A stretch of 33,965 nt of DNA from a bacterium (GCA_029945625.1 JAQSCW010000019.1:1-33965), one strand, 5' to 3'; counted from the first letter of the stretch, positions 16,050 to 25,126 are shown. The notes: generated by a model not told the origin, from the sequence alone. Numbers and translations: made by a program.

Positions 16050-16522
16050 ACAGCCAAAACGAGCTTACTCATACAAAGAGAATAAGGGTCACTAAAAAAT
16101 TCACGTTCGATATGGCGCATGCCTTGTATGGGCATGACGGCTTGTGTAAAAATATTCATGGTCATACATATAAATTGGCAGTCACACTCATGGGCTTGGT
16201 TGTTGAAAAGCCGGGTGAAGCCAAGGATGGCATGGTGATTGATTTTTCTGATTTCAAAAGTCTGGTACAACGCGAAGTGATCTCAATTTACGATCATGCG
16301 CTGGTATTGAATGGCCATTCACCGCATGCCAAAATTCAACACCTCGATCTTAATTTTGAGAAAGTGGTGTATTTTAACGGACAACCTACTTGTGAGAATT
16401 TGGTGTTCGATATAGTTTCAAAAATAAGACCTCATCTGCCTGCTCAGGTACATTTACATAATTTGCGACTCGATGAAACCCCCACTTCTTATGCGGAGTG
16501 GTTTATTGCCGATAATAATTAA
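16046..16522 (+). CDS. 6-carboxy-tetrahydropterin synthase/PTPS family protein (QueD-like)
   Basis: 158 residues of the 6-pyruvoyl-tetrahydropterin synthase fold. Zinc ligands are FDMAHAL (His near 25) and NIHGHTYK (two His near 39-41), with the catalytic Cys in GLCKNIHGH; MVIDFSDFK, YDHALVLN and the C-terminal DETPTSYAEW (substrate Glu region) are all present. QueD makes the queuosine precursor 6-carboxytetrahydropterin; the family also includes pterin synthases, and without other que genes nearby I leave the symbol blank. Overlaps the desaturase stop. Confidence 0.85.
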   Translation: MNSQNELTHTKRIRVTKKFTFDMAHALYGHDGLCKNIHGHTYKLAVTLMGLVVEKPGEAKDGMVIDFSDFKSLVQREVISIYDHALVLNGHSPHAKIQHLDLNFEKVVYFNGQPTCENLVFDIVSKIRPHLPAQVHLHNLRLDETPTSYAEWFIADNN

Positions 16523-16637
16523 GTAGGAGCGAGGTCCGGGTGAACTGGCTGTAATTCAAAATGATAAAGCAAGTGAGATTTTGTTGAGCGAATGAATGAG
16601 CGATTGAAAGAAGAATAAAATTTCATTTTGCAATTTT

Positions 16638-17501
16638 TCAACTCTTCTCATGTAATTCGGGTGGTATCGATAAAACAGGTATTTCCGATTCATCGACCAA
16701 CTGATGGTCGTAGTTGCCAAACCAAAATCCGTTAGAACCCGCACGTTGATCGGTCATGGTAATAATGATATCGGCTTTTACTCGCTTTGCTTGCGATAAG
16801 GTTTTGCCCACCGGATTGTCGGTTTTGATAACCTCACTGCTGCATGTCAAATTTTCTTCTTTGGCCTGATGTTCTATTTTTTCAAGAATATTTCTAATCT
16901 TTTGTTCAAATTCAGTTTCTTTTTTACCCAATATACCTATAACGTGAATAGTGGAAGCACAGAGTTTTGCCATTTGCATGGCGGAGTTTATTTTTTGAGG
17001 TGAGTGCTCGGAAGAATCGATAGGCAATAGGATCTTAGAAAATCCAAGATGCGGGGCTTCGGCGCGAAAAGTCATAACAGGTATGGTGGATTTTTTTATA
17101 ACCCGATACGAATTGCTGCCGCTAAAAAATGTGCTTGTGGAATCAGAACCCTGCGTACCCATAACAATGAGGCCTACCTTATTTTTTTCGGCGGTGTTCA
17201 CAATTTCAACCGGACGGCTTCCTACCGCCACAAGTGCAGTTACTGTTATGTCAAATTCCTTTTTGATGTTTCGCCCCAAATCTTCTAAATGTTCCAAAAT
17301 TGATTTTGTTTCTTCGGCCATACCTCTGAGTTCAGTAGTGGGAAAAACGATGTTCTCAATTTCTTTTTTTCTTTTAACATGCAGTAAAAATAATTCGCCT
17401 TTCGATTTTTTCACCAACAGGGCACCGTGTTTAATGGCATGCATGGAAGTAAGTGAGAAATCTACCGGGATCAAAATTTTGGAGGGGTTGAGGGTGATCA
17501 T
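16638..17501 (-). CDS. Tandem universal stress protein (UspA x2)
   Basis: 287 residues made of two Usp domains. Domain 1 opens SKILIPVDFSLTSMHAI and ends with the nucleotide-loop-like GLIVMGTQGSDSTSTFFSGSN; domain 2 opens SKILLPIDSSEHS near 155 and ends ADIIITMTDQRAGSNGFWFGN. The first domain keeps a G-x2-G-like loop; the second is more degenerate. Soluble cytoplasmic stress protein. It faces the desaturase/PTPS genes convergently. A TGA-N6-TCA sequence lies at 17599 but without a well-placed -7 element. Confidence 0.9.
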   Translation of the reverse strand: MITLNPSKILIPVDFSLTSMHAIKHGALLVKKSKGELFLLHVKRKKEIENIVFPTTELRGMAEETKSILEHLEDLGRNIKKEFDITVTALVAVGSRPVEIVNTAEKNKVGLIVMGTQGSDSTSTFFSGSNSYRVIKKSTIPVMTFRAEAPHLGFSKILLPIDSSEHSPQKINSAMQMAKLCASTIHVIGILGKKETEFEQKIRNILEKIEHQAKEENLTCSSEVIKTDNPVGKTLSQAKRVKADIIITMTDQRAGSNGFWFGNYDHQLVDESEIPVLSIPPELHEKS

Positions 17502-17729
17502 GATTTCTTATTTAAGTGAAATTTCAGAGATAGAATTTTCTCAGGCGAAGATAAATCAAAACAAGAAATTTAACACTGACGGCAGTCACACAGGTGGGTG
17601 AGAAATGTCAGCTTTTCCATTTAGCGTGTCCAAATCTACCCACTGCCCGCAGTGAGAAGTAACTGTCCTCGGGGGCCAGCGTGATTTATTTAAATTTCAG
17701 ATCCTCCTCCGGTACGTGAGTGGAAACGC

Positions 17730-17945
17730 TTAATTAGAAATTAATTCGGCTTTGTAGCCCGCATTTTTTAGAACCTCAATAATCTCCTCTGAATTTAAAT
17801 TTGCAGTATCAATACTCAGAATCTTATCGGGACTCGCCAGATCTACATCCCATTTAGAGATGCCTTCTTTCGCGTTTAAGAAGGGAGTCACCGTGGCAAT
17901 GCAACCGCCACATTTGATGTTTGATTTGAATTTTAGTGTTTTCAT
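17730..17945 (-). CDS. Heavy-metal-associated domain protein, copper chaperone-like
   Basis: 71-residue HMA domain (ferredoxin-like fold) with the metal-binding CxxC in IKCGGCIATV (Cys 12 and 15), VDLASPDKILSID and a C-terminal NAGYKAEL. It probably carries Cu(I) in the cytoplasm and hands it to the ATPase encoded 12 nt upstream. The residue two before CxxC is Ile rather than the common Met. Same transcript as the ATPase. Confidence 0.88.
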   Translation of the reverse strand: MKTLKFKSNIKCGGCIATVTPFLNAKEGISKWDVDLASPDKILSIDTANLNSEEIIEVLKNAGYKAELISN

Positions 17946-17957
17946 AATAAGATGTTT

Positions 17958-20180
17958 TTATAATTTTTTAGATTTAAGTCTTAAGCTATTGCTCACCACC
18001 GATACAGAGCTCAATGCCATGGCAGCTCCCGCAATCATGGGATTGAGTAAAAAGCCGTTGATCGGGTAGAGGATCCCCGCTGCAATGGGTATTCCAATAA
18101 GATTATAGATAAAGGCCCAGAATAAATTCTGATGAATTCCGTTCACAATGTGCTTTGAGAGTGTAAATGCTTTTGGAATGGCTTGCAGATCGGAGGTCAT
18201 GAGAGTTATGCTGGCCACATCCATCGCAATGTCGGATCCTTTCCCCATGGCAATGCTAATATTAGCTTGAGCGAGCGCTTCGCTGTCGTTAATGCCATCT
18301 CCCACCATGGCAACTGTTTTTCCTTCGGTTTGAAGTTGTCTTACCAAAGCAGATTTGTCTGAAGGCATTGCATGTGCCTGGTAATTTTTGATTCCCACTT
18401 CATCTGCCACTGCTTTCGCGCTTTGTGCATTATCGCCCGTAAGCATGTATACGGCAATGCCACGCTCCATCAATTGCGCGATGGCCGCCTTGGAAGTGGG
18501 TTTAATTTTGTCAGTTATGGCAATCATGGCCAGCACTTCGCTGGCATCGCTAAAAAACACAAGCGTATAAGCGTTGTTTTTCCAGTTGGTCAGTGTTGCC
18601 GCGAGCACAGGACCCACTTCAATCTTAAACTTTTGAAGAAGATTTTCGTTTCCTACATAATACGTGTTCTCCTTCAAGTTGGCTTGAACGCCCATACCGG
18701 TTAGACTTTCAAAATTGGTAAGGGACAATGTGGAGAGAGTATCTGCACTTAGTTTTTTAACGATTGCAGCGGCCAAGGGATGTTCTGACCGTGCTTCCAT
18801 ACTCATGAGGATCTGTTTTAATTCGGGCGTTTCTTTACCGGGTAACCATTGGATGTCCTGCACATCCGGTTTGCCTTCTGTAATGGTTCCTGTTTTGTCT
18901 AAGATGAGAGCATTTACTTTATGAGCAATTTCTAAACTTTCTGAATCTTTAATCAGAATATTATTTTCGGCACCTTTACCAACACCCACCATGATGGCAG
19001 TGGGCGTAGCCAATCCCAAGGCACAGGGGCAAGCGATTACTAGGACTGTGATGGAATTTAAAAGAGCATAGGTAAACCCGTTTTCGCCACCAAAAAAATA
19101 CCAGATAATAAAGGTGAGTAGGGCCAAACCAATTACTGTTGGTACAAAAATGCCGGCAATCTTATCTACTAATTTTTGTACAGGGGCTTTGCTGCCCTGG
19201 GCTTTTTGCACCATGCTAATGATGCGGGCAAGCAGGGTTTCACTCCCAATTTTTTCGGCTGTAAATTTAAAACTACCTTTTTGATTGATAGTCCCCGCGA
19301 ACACGGCATCCCCCGATTTTTTTTCTACCGGTATGGGCTCCCCGCTGATCATACTTTCGTTGACAAAAGACGAGCCTTCTGTGATTTTGCCATCAACCGC
19401 AATTTTTTCACCCGGCTTCACTAAAATGAGGTCATTCAATTTTACGTCGGCAATAGGGATCTCCTTCTCTTGATTATTTTCGAAGATCATCACCGTGTTT
19501 GCCTGCAAACCCATCAGTTTTTTTATGGCAGAGGAGGTATTTGACTTGGCATTTTCCTCCAGCAATTTGCCAATGGAAATAAAAACAATGATAACAGCTG
19601 CTGCTTCAAAATAAACATGGGCCTGCAATCCCTTGTTGGTCCAGAACTGGGGATAAAATGTATTAAACACGCTGAAAATATAGGCAATACTTGTACTTAA
19701 GGCCACGAGTGTGTCCATGGTGGCGGTGCCATGTTGTAATTTCTTCCAGGCGCTGACATAAAAATGTCTTCCAAAATAAAATACAACTATTGTGGCAAGG
19801 GCCATGGAGATGTAATTGGAGGAGGGGAGGTGCATAAAAAACATACCCAGAATCACAATTGGCGTGGAAAGGATGGCCGACCAAAGAGTTTGTTTTTTTA
19901 ATTTTTGAAAAGTTCTTTCTTTTGCTTCTTCTTGAAGGGTCTGCGCATTTTCTTCGGTAATCAACAGATCGTAACCTATCGATTGCACCGTGCTTTTCAA
20001 ACCCTGCTCATTAATGGCTGAAGCATCCCATTCCACCAAGGCACTTTGATTGGCGTAATTCACACTCGCATTTTTTACCCCGGAAGTATGTTTGAGAATA
20101 CTCTCCACACTCACCGCGCAGGCAGCGCAACTCATTTCGAGCACAGGAAACGAGCGCTGTTTGAGGGAAGAAGTCATCAT
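17958..20180 (-). CDS. copA: Copper-translocating P1B-type ATPase (CopA-like)
   Basis: 740 residues. One N-terminal HMA domain with MSCAAC (Cys 18, 21), then eight transmembrane helices with the ion-path motif CPC in VIACPCALGLATPT, the phosphorylation site DKTGTITEG, the nucleotide-binding His-Pro in SEHPLAAAI, and the hinge MVGDGINDSEAL. P1B-1 class by the CPC and C-terminal helix residues. It exports Cu(I), either for detoxification or for supply to cuproenzymes. The predicted Crp/Fnr-type site upstream favours a link to anaerobic respiration. A FixI/CcoI-like role is possible. Confidence 0.92.
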   Translation of the reverse strand: MMTSSLKQRSFPVLEMSCAACAVSVESILKHTSGVKNASVNYANQSALVEWDASAINEQGLKSTVQSIGYDLLITEENAQTLQEEAKERTFQKLKKQTLWSAILSTPIVILGMFFMHLPSSNYISMALATIVVFYFGRHFYVSAWKKLQHGTATMDTLVALSTSIAYIFSVFNTFYPQFWTNKGLQAHVYFEAAAVIIVFISIGKLLEENAKSNTSSAIKKLMGLQANTVMIFENNQEKEIPIADVKLNDLILVKPGEKIAVDGKITEGSSFVNESMISGEPIPVEKKSGDAVFAGTINQKGSFKFTAEKIGSETLLARIISMVQKAQGSKAPVQKLVDKIAGIFVPTVIGLALLTFIIWYFFGGENGFTYALLNSITVLVIACPCALGLATPTAIMVGVGKGAENNILIKDSESLEIAHKVNALILDKTGTITEGKPDVQDIQWLPGKETPELKQILMSMEARSEHPLAAAIVKKLSADTLSTLSLTNFESLTGMGVQANLKENTYYVGNENLLQKFKIEVGPVLAATLTNWKNNAYTLVFFSDASEVLAMIAITDKIKPTSKAAIAQLMERGIAVYMLTGDNAQSAKAVADEVGIKNYQAHAMPSDKSALVRQLQTEGKTVAMVGDGINDSEALAQANISIAMGKGSDIAMDVASITLMTSDLQAIPKAFTLSKHIVNGIHQNLFWAFIYNLIGIPIAAGILYPINGFLLNPMIAGAAMALSSVSVVSNSLRLKSKKL

Positions 20181-20192
20181 CTGTTTTGGGAG

Positions 20193-20235
20193 TAAAAGTA
20201 CAATTTATTAAGGGCTTGTTTGCTGATATTGCTCA
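20193..20235 (-). promoter_or_regulatory. copA promoter with Crp/Fnr-type site
   Basis: Minus-strand TACTTTTA (20193-20200) is a one-mismatch TAnnTTTG. TGATATTGCTCA (20224-20235) is centred 36.5 bp upstream of its end, the same spacing as at nadA and the later operons. The leader would be short, about 8 nt. Confidence 0.5.
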
Positions 20236-20854
20236 GACCAATGTGAAAGAACAATAAAAAAAGAATGAACGTCGAAGATCCTTGGGATGTACGTGTATAG
20301 GAATCAGAGTGGAGGTAAATATTGTCCGGACCAGATCCCGCAAGTGTACACCGCTTTTTACTCTGTGTTAAAATTAGCGTGAAATCCGAGCGGGCTTACA
20401 ACAATTATATATAAAAAGAGTGCTATATAAAGAATCCTGTGGTTTTTCAGATTGCTATTATGAAATAGGGTGCGAACACCCTAAATTTGAAGAGGAAAGA
20501 CAAATTCTAGTTTACTGGGTTTCTGCCAAGATCTTGAATCTAAAAATTTAAGAGATGTTGTTGCGACTTTTCCGAAAACAGCAGCGTTTTTGCTTAATTT
20601 TCTTTACCTAATGCCTTAAATGAAGGTGATTTAGCAAATTCGTCGTGTTGACCTCAACTGGGTCAAACTTTTCACTCATTATGGATATCTGCACGCACAA
20701 GTTTCGCCCCCTAAAAAATCCGAAATGTTAAAAACGGAATGTCTTTCTAGTGCGCGCATTGCGTCAAGTCTGTCAAACGCTGATGGTTGGCCCGGGAAAG
20801 AAGAAAGCTAGGTAGCAGATCACTGTTTGCGGCTTGATGAAAATCACATAAGAA
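20236..20854. other. Long non-coding stretch between copA and yceI
   Basis: About 620 bp with no credible reading frame on either strand and no tRNA-like structure. It holds a small hairpin (20466-20483, arms TAGGGTG and CACCCTA with a 4-nt loop, no T-run), an interrupted inverted repeat TTGACC...GGTCAA (20648-20666), and a lone palindrome GTCCGGAC near 20329. No function can be assigned; a small RNA is possible but unsupported. Confidence 0.4.
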
Positions 20855-20900
20855 ACTGACATTTGTCAGTCTAGTGAGTGAGATTCCCGACCTACCTTTA
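20855..20900 (+). promoter_or_regulatory. yceI promoter with Crp/Fnr-type palindrome
   Basis: ACTGACA (20855-20861) and TGTCAGT (20864-20870) are perfect 7-bp arms around TT, core TGA-N6-TCA. TACCTTTA (20893-20900) is a one-mismatch -7 element whose end is 37.5 bp from the site centre. The leader is about 28-50 nt depending on the start. Confidence 0.65.
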
Positions 20901-20953
20901 CCCCTGAAAAGAAACAACAAAATAAATTAATAATGAACCAAACAAAAATAATT

Positions 20954-21721
20954 ATGAAAACAAGATCAGCAACAAAACTCGTAACAGCCATCGTCGGCTT
21001 AACCGTTACGGCAATTGTCTTTATAAGCAGTTGCAAAAAAGACAACACTACTGAATTATTGGCGGCAACATCTACAACAGGCTCTGATGTGATTGATGCT
21101 AAAATCGGGGGCTTTCCTCCAACTACATACACTGTACCAGGAGCATGGAAAGTGGATAAAGTTCACAGTAACATCATGTGGGAAACTCAATACTATGGTA
21201 GCGGCGCAGCACTTACCGGAAGATTCAACAACTTCGAAATGAAAGTGTATTTCGATCAAGCTAATCCTGCAAATACTACCGTAAAAGCATGGGTACAACT
21301 TTCAACGTATAATACCGGCGAAACAGGAAGGGACGCTTATGGAAAATGTGGTCCTGGATATATGGGCGTGAAATGGGATACGCTCGCTAAAACTTCTCCA
21401 ACTGCCTATACACTCGCTCCAAAAGCAACTTCCGACACAGCCTGGTTTAACAGTACCGGTTGTGTAAAATATGGAAGTGGGTACATGCTCACAGGTACCT
21501 TCAAATTCCGTGGTGTTACCGAAACAATTTCTATGCCAATGTCTTATACCGGAAAAGGTACTGTGGTGAATGCTACCACCGGCAAGAAGACGGATAGGGT
21601 GGGATTATATGTGTCGTTTTCCATCAATGCGAACTCAGTTTATGGGGTTAACTCTACATCCATTAATGATAAAGTGCTGATCCGGGCCGACTGCAACATT
21701 GTTAACAATGCGCATGACTAA
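20954..21721 (+). CDS. YceI-family lipoprotein
   Basis: 255 residues. Leader MKTRSATKLVTAIVG ending ISSCKKD marks a lipoprotein. The rest is a YceI lipocalin-like barrel: WKVDKVHSNIMWET near 60, LTGRFNNFEMKVYFD, a central region, LTGTFKFRGVTETISMPM near 180 and VGLYVSFSINAN. YceI barrels bind long isoprenoid or amphiphilic ligands in the periplasm. A Cys pair (C128 and C162 or so) in an insertion GKCGPGYM...STGCVKYGSGYM is unusual for YceI and might bind a metal or heme or form a disulfide. An ATG at 20933 is an alternative start; 20954 is preferred since the gene at 25585 begins with nearly the same leader. Confidence 0.85.
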   Translation: MKTRSATKLVTAIVGLTVTAIVFISSCKKDNTTELLAATSTTGSDVIDAKIGGFPPTTYTVPGAWKVDKVHSNIMWETQYYGSGAALTGRFNNFEMKVYFDQANPANTTVKAWVQLSTYNTGETGRDAYGKCGPGYMGVKWDTLAKTSPTAYTLAPKATSDTAWFNSTGCVKYGSGYMLTGTFKFRGVTETISMPMSYTGKGTVVNATTGKKTDRVGLYVSFSINANSVYGVNSTSINDKVLIRADCNIVNNAHD

Positions 21722-21772
21722 CAGGAAAATTAATCAGAACTAATATTTTAAAATAATTAAAACTATAATCAT

Positions 21773-22138
21773 ATGAAAACAATAAAAAATATAGCCCTAT
21801 TAGCAGTCGTGTTTCTCCTTGCATTTACGTCATGCAAAAAAACAAACGACTTCGGAGGTGCAGCAAAAATAAAAGGGATGGTAACGCTTAACGGTACGGC
21901 AGTTCCCAATGCATTTGTACATATTGCCTTTGGTACAACAGAAGCTACTACTTCGTACGATGCTAACGGATCAACTGACGCTAGCGGAAATTATGTATTC
22001 GGTGGCTTATTAAGAGGCGATTACTTTGTAACAGCTGATTACACAAACAGTACCGGCCAAAAATTTGTAAGCGGTGGTGCAAAAATCACCATTGGAGACA
22101 AAAAGGGTGAAGTGACTGCTGATTTGAAGTTAGAATAA
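21773..22138 (+). CDS. Carboxypeptidase-regulatory-like domain lipoprotein
   Basis: 121 residues. Lipoprotein leader ending AFTSCKK (Cys 21), then a single Ig-like CarboxypepD_reg fold: AAKIKGMVTLNGTAVPNAFVHI, SYDANGSTDASGNYVFGGLLRGDYFVTADY and a closing strand KGEVTADLKLE. Such domains act as surface or periplasmic binding/adaptor modules. It lies 51 nt after yceI on the same strand and is closed by a strong terminator, so yceI and this gene form a two-gene unit. Confidence 0.75.
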   Translation: MKTIKNIALLAVVFLLAFTSCKKTNDFGGAAKIKGMVTLNGTAVPNAFVHIAFGTTEATTSYDANGSTDASGNYVFGGLLRGDYFVTADYTNSTGQKFVSGGAKITIGDKKGEVTADLKLE

Positions 22139-22205
22139 TTGTCAGTAGGTATGTAACCTAGGGTACAAATAGTACTTTGACATCTTAACATCATTCAAAA
22201 AAAAC

Positions 22206-22238
22206 AGAGTGATCTCTGAGGAGATCACTCTTTATTTT
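22206..22238 (+). terminator. Rho-independent terminator after the yceI unit
   Basis: Perfect 11-bp stem AGAGTGATCTC/GAGATCACTCT with a 4-nt TGAG loop, followed by TTATTTT. Confidence 0.9.
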
Positions 22239-22367
22239 AAGTACTGGTAGAAATTTTGTTAATAATTGAAGAAGGATTAAGAGAAAACACCGGAATGGAT
22301 TCAATAATTTAGCGGTTTTTGGAATTTTTACAGAGAATAATAATAGTCAACTAGTCAACATAGTAAA

Positions 22368-23750
22368 ATGAGAATTATGAAACTTAATAGTAAAACGCTT
22401 TTTCTGGCGGGAGCTTTTTCACTGCTGCTTGCGGGATGTGAAAAGGGCTATTTCCCTAAACCCCCCGCACCACCGGCAGCAAAAGTGCCTTTGGAAACTA
22501 CTACCCTAGAAGCATCGTACGCCGCAAATGTGCCGGTGTCGTTAACAGATGCTTTCTGGAAGAATGCCGATTTTTTGCGAGTTGCAGTGAGTGACTTGAA
22601 TAAAGGATCTTTGTATTCTGACGGTTTTCTGAACATGACCGGTACTTACGGAGGACTGGCAACATTTAACAAGGGGGCCGACCCCAAGGTAGTGATGAAA
22701 GCCGCCTACACCGATACAAAATTATATGTGTACATGGAATGGCTGGATAGTGATATTAACCCGGCTTTTGCAACCGCCTCTCTGATTGCTGCTGCTGATC
22801 CCTTGAAGACGGACACAACCGGAGGCTGGACCTCCCAAGGAAATTGTGACCGCGTTGCACTTGCCTTCGATATTTCAAATGCCAGCAGCGCTGCAGGAAC
22901 TTTTGTGGACAAAGGATGTGCAGCGTCGTGTCACCTTAACAAAATGCAACCGGCTAGTGGATCTGTGGACATCTGGAGTTGGGATCTTGCAAATTCAGAT
23001 GCCTTGGGGTATGCCTCCGATCTTGTGACCAACAGCACGGCAGGCCTCATCAATGATGCCGGCCAAGGGATGTCCGCTTCCAATAAAAAAGTGAGTGGAA
23101 ATTCACGTTCCGAACCTGCGTATGAATGGGACGGCGCCGAACAAAGTTATGTGCGTGCCGTAGATGGAAAAACAGTAACACTGGACGCGGGCTATTTTTT
23201 ACTTAATAAAATTGCCTTTGTGGGAGATTTCAAAAAAGGGCAAGCGATCTTCAATAATCCAACTCTCGGTTCAGGATGTGCACACTGTCACGGTGAAAAT
23301 GGCGTGAACGGGGAAGCCACCTCTTTTGCCAATGTTTCTTTTGCCAGAAAATATTCGAGAGAATCTATGACGAGTACTGCTTTGCAGGATGGCCATGATG
23401 GAAAAAATTATTTTGCTCAGATATCTTTGGCTGACCGCGATCATTTGTTTGCATTTATCAGGGGAATTGGCGGCGTACCCGGCACCTATCTTACTGTTCC
23501 AAGTGGAAGCGCAGCCGATGTTTGGACCGTTTCTAATATGGCGCGTACCAAAATAGATGTGTCAAAAGCTCATACCTTGTATCAGGTACTAATGGTGCGC
23601 AATTTAACCAATGGTAATACCGATGATGTTCAATTTACCTCTCCTTCGGGAAAGGCTGTTCCTTTTGGAATTGCCCTCATGAATGGCGATGGCAAAAATC
23701 ACATTGGTTCATTAAAACAAATTCTCACTTTCAAATCTAAAACACCATGA
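22368..23750 (+). CDS. Ethylbenzene dehydrogenase heme-domain-like lipoprotein with inserted cytochrome c
   Basis: 460-residue lipoprotein (leader ending LLAGCEK, Cys 24). The outer parts resemble the EB_dh heme-b domain of dehydrogenase gamma subunits: VKAAYTDTKLYVYMEWLD near 110-127, NCDRVALAFDIS near 159 and, at the C-terminus, VPFGIALMNGDGKNHIGS. An atypical C-x3-CH motif (KGCAASCH, 184-189) sits in the first part. Residues about 287-370 form a cytochrome c domain with canonical GCAHCH (304-308). It may therefore bind one b-type and one or two c-type hemes. It overlaps the next gene (ATGA) and heads a cytochrome/barrel module repeated downstream. An ATG at 22377 is an equally good start. 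A tandem TAGTCAAC repeat precedes it (22344-22359). Confidence 0.7.
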   Translation: MRIMKLNSKTLFLAGAFSLLLAGCEKGYFPKPPAPPAAKVPLETTTLEASYAANVPVSLTDAFWKNADFLRVAVSDLNKGSLYSDGFLNMTGTYGGLATFNKGADPKVVMKAAYTDTKLYVYMEWLDSDINPAFATASLIAAADPLKTDTTGGWTSQGNCDRVALAFDISNASSAAGTFVDKGCAASCHLNKMQPASGSVDIWSWDLANSDALGYASDLVTNSTAGLINDAGQGMSASNKKVSGNSRSEPAYEWDGAEQSYVRAVDGKTVTLDAGYFLLNKIAFVGDFKKGQAIFNNPTLGSGCAHCHGENGVNGEATSFANVSFARKYSRESMTSTALQDGHDGKNYFAQISLADRDHLFAFIRGIGGVPGTYLTVPSGSAADVWTVSNMARTKIDVSKAHTLYQVLMVRNLTNGNTDDVQFTSPSGKAVPFGIALMNGDGKNHIGSLKQILTFKSKTP

Positions 23751-24115
23751 GAATAATTTCATTTCTTGTAATTGCACTCATTATTGCAATTCCATTTTCT
23801 TCTTGCGAGAAAGAATATTTTAAACCGGTTCAAGTAGATCCCAATGTTCCTGTAAGCTACAAAACTGATGTAGAACCCCTCTGGGCTGCAAAGTGCATGG
23901 GTAGTGGCTGCCATGGGGGCTCTGTGCCGCCAAACTTAAGTGTTGGAAAATCCTATGCATCTCTTATTGAGGGCTTGTATGTTGACACCCTTAATCCGGC
24001 AGCTTCTCTGCTGATGATTAAGTTAAATAAGGATATGCCCCCGGGAGGCTTGCTACCGCAGCCAGACCGTGATAAGGTACAAAACTGGATAAAACAAGGC
24101 GCTAAGGATAATTAA
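23747..24115 (+). CDS. Small lipoprotein with C-x4-CH heme-like motif
   Basis: 122 residues. Leader ending PFSSCEK (Cys 20), then SYKTDVEPLWAAKCMGSGCHGG, where the Cys pair is spaced C-x4-CH instead of C-x2-CH, and a late Met in DMPPGG that could be the axial ligand. The DVEPLWAAKC..SGCHG layout is a familiar pattern of Bacteroidota/Planctomycete cytochrome-like lipoproteins. It is coupled to the upstream EB_dh-like gene by a 4-nt overlap and has a close paralogue at 26990. Heme attachment through the longer spacing is likely but needs a test. Confidence 0.75.
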   Translation: MRIISFLVIALIIAIPFSSCEKEYFKPVQVDPNVPVSYKTDVEPLWAAKCMGSGCHGGSVPPNLSVGKSYASLIEGLYVDTLNPAASLLMIKLNKDMPPGGLLPQPDRDKVQNWIKQGAKDN

Positions 24116-24141
24116 AGGTAAATATTAAAATTTTATACACC

Positions 24142-25038
24142 ATGAAGAATCTCTTTATTACTATGAAACCACACATCATTAAAACAGCAGCATTAACACT
24201 CACTTTGTTTTGTTTACAAGCAACAATGCTAAATGGGCAGAATGATTCCGCAGCCGTTTCTGAGAAACCTGCAAAAGACAAACGACCGGTAAAGGACATG
24301 TTTGAAAGTGGCTATCTGATCAACAACCAAACAGCCATTATTCCCACCAAGCATACTTTTGAGTTTGTAATTCAGCATCGCTTTGGATTGCTAAATGCCG
24401 AAGGTTTTGATCTTGCGGGTTTATATGCGCCTTCAAATATCCGAATCGGATTTAATTACGTATTTACCAAAAATCTGGAAATTGGTTTTGGGACTACCAA
24501 AAACAACAAACTACAAGATCTAAATTGGAAATACGCGCTCCTAAAACAATCTCGATCCGGTAGCATGCCATTGAGTATTACCTACTACGGAAATGCTGTA
24601 ATTGATGTGAGAGAGGATATTTTTCCAAAAACGGTTGACCGCCTTTCCTATTTTCATCAGCTTATTTTTGCAAGGAAATTTAATAAGAGCATTTCCCTCC
24701 AAATTGCCCCTAGCTTATCACATTTTAACATGGTTGAAACAGGAATTATTCACGATAACATCGGAGTTTCCTTTAATGGTCGTGTGAAAATAAGTGATGC
24801 AGTTGCCATTACCTTTGAATATGATTATAACATAACGGCGCAAGACAAGGACCTTATCACGGTAATGCCAAATCTTGGTATTGGTATTGAAGCGGCTACC
24901 AGTAACCACGTGTTTCAGATTTTTGTGTGTAGTGGGCAGTCAATCATCAACCAATACAATGTATTGTATAATCAAAACGATTTCTTCAAAACAGAATTTT
25001 GCATCGGCTTTAATATGACCCGATTGTGGAATTTCTGA
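24142..25038 (+). CDS. DUF5777-like outer-membrane beta-barrel protein (copy 1)
   Basis: 298 residues. Signal peptide ending LNGQ, then a barrel with alternating aromatic strands and C-terminal FCIGFNMTRLWNF. Family-like signature: LINNQTAIIPTKHTFEFVIQ, HRFG, LAGLYAPSNIRIGFNYVF. An ATG at 24163 (MKPHIIK) is an alternative start. The paralogue at 27403 shares most signature positions. Position after two secreted heme-type lipoproteins suggests a partner in carrying electrons or a small ligand at the outer membrane, which is inference; DUF5777 has no assigned function that I know. Confidence 0.78.
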   Translation: MKNLFITMKPHIIKTAALTLTLFCLQATMLNGQNDSAAVSEKPAKDKRPVKDMFESGYLINNQTAIIPTKHTFEFVIQHRFGLLNAEGFDLAGLYAPSNIRIGFNYVFTKNLEIGFGTTKNNKLQDLNWKYALLKQSRSGSMPLSITYYGNAVIDVREDIFPKTVDRLSYFHQLIFARKFNKSISLQIAPSLSHFNMVETGIIHDNIGVSFNGRVKISDAVAITFEYDYNITAQDKDLITVMPNLGIGIEAATSNHVFQIFVCSGQSIINQYNVLYNQNDFFKTEFCIGFNMTRLWNF

Positions 25039-25095
25039 TCGTAGCTTATAAGTAAGCACTTCCTACGATCCAGATCAACAAGTTCGTAAAGAAAG

Positions 25096-25126
25096 ACAGG
25101 CAATAAAATTTGCCTGTTTTTTTTTG
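25096..25126 (+). terminator. Rho-independent terminator after module copy 1
   Basis: 8-bp stem ACAGGCAA/TTGCCTGT, 6-nt loop, then a run of eight T. Confidence 0.88.

Noticed and set aside
17599-17610. TGA-N6-TCA upstream of the universal stress gene
   Set aside because: No TAnnTTTG-like element at the spacing seen elsewhere; about one such site is expected by chance.
20326-20336. TTGTCCG half-site resembling the Rrf2 operator
   Set aside because: Partner half with a 2-nt spacer is absent; it reads as a GTCCGGAC palindrome far from any promoter.
20466-20483. Hairpin near copA as a terminator or riboswitch
   Set aside because: Stem is only 7 bp with no T-run, and it is not near a gene end.
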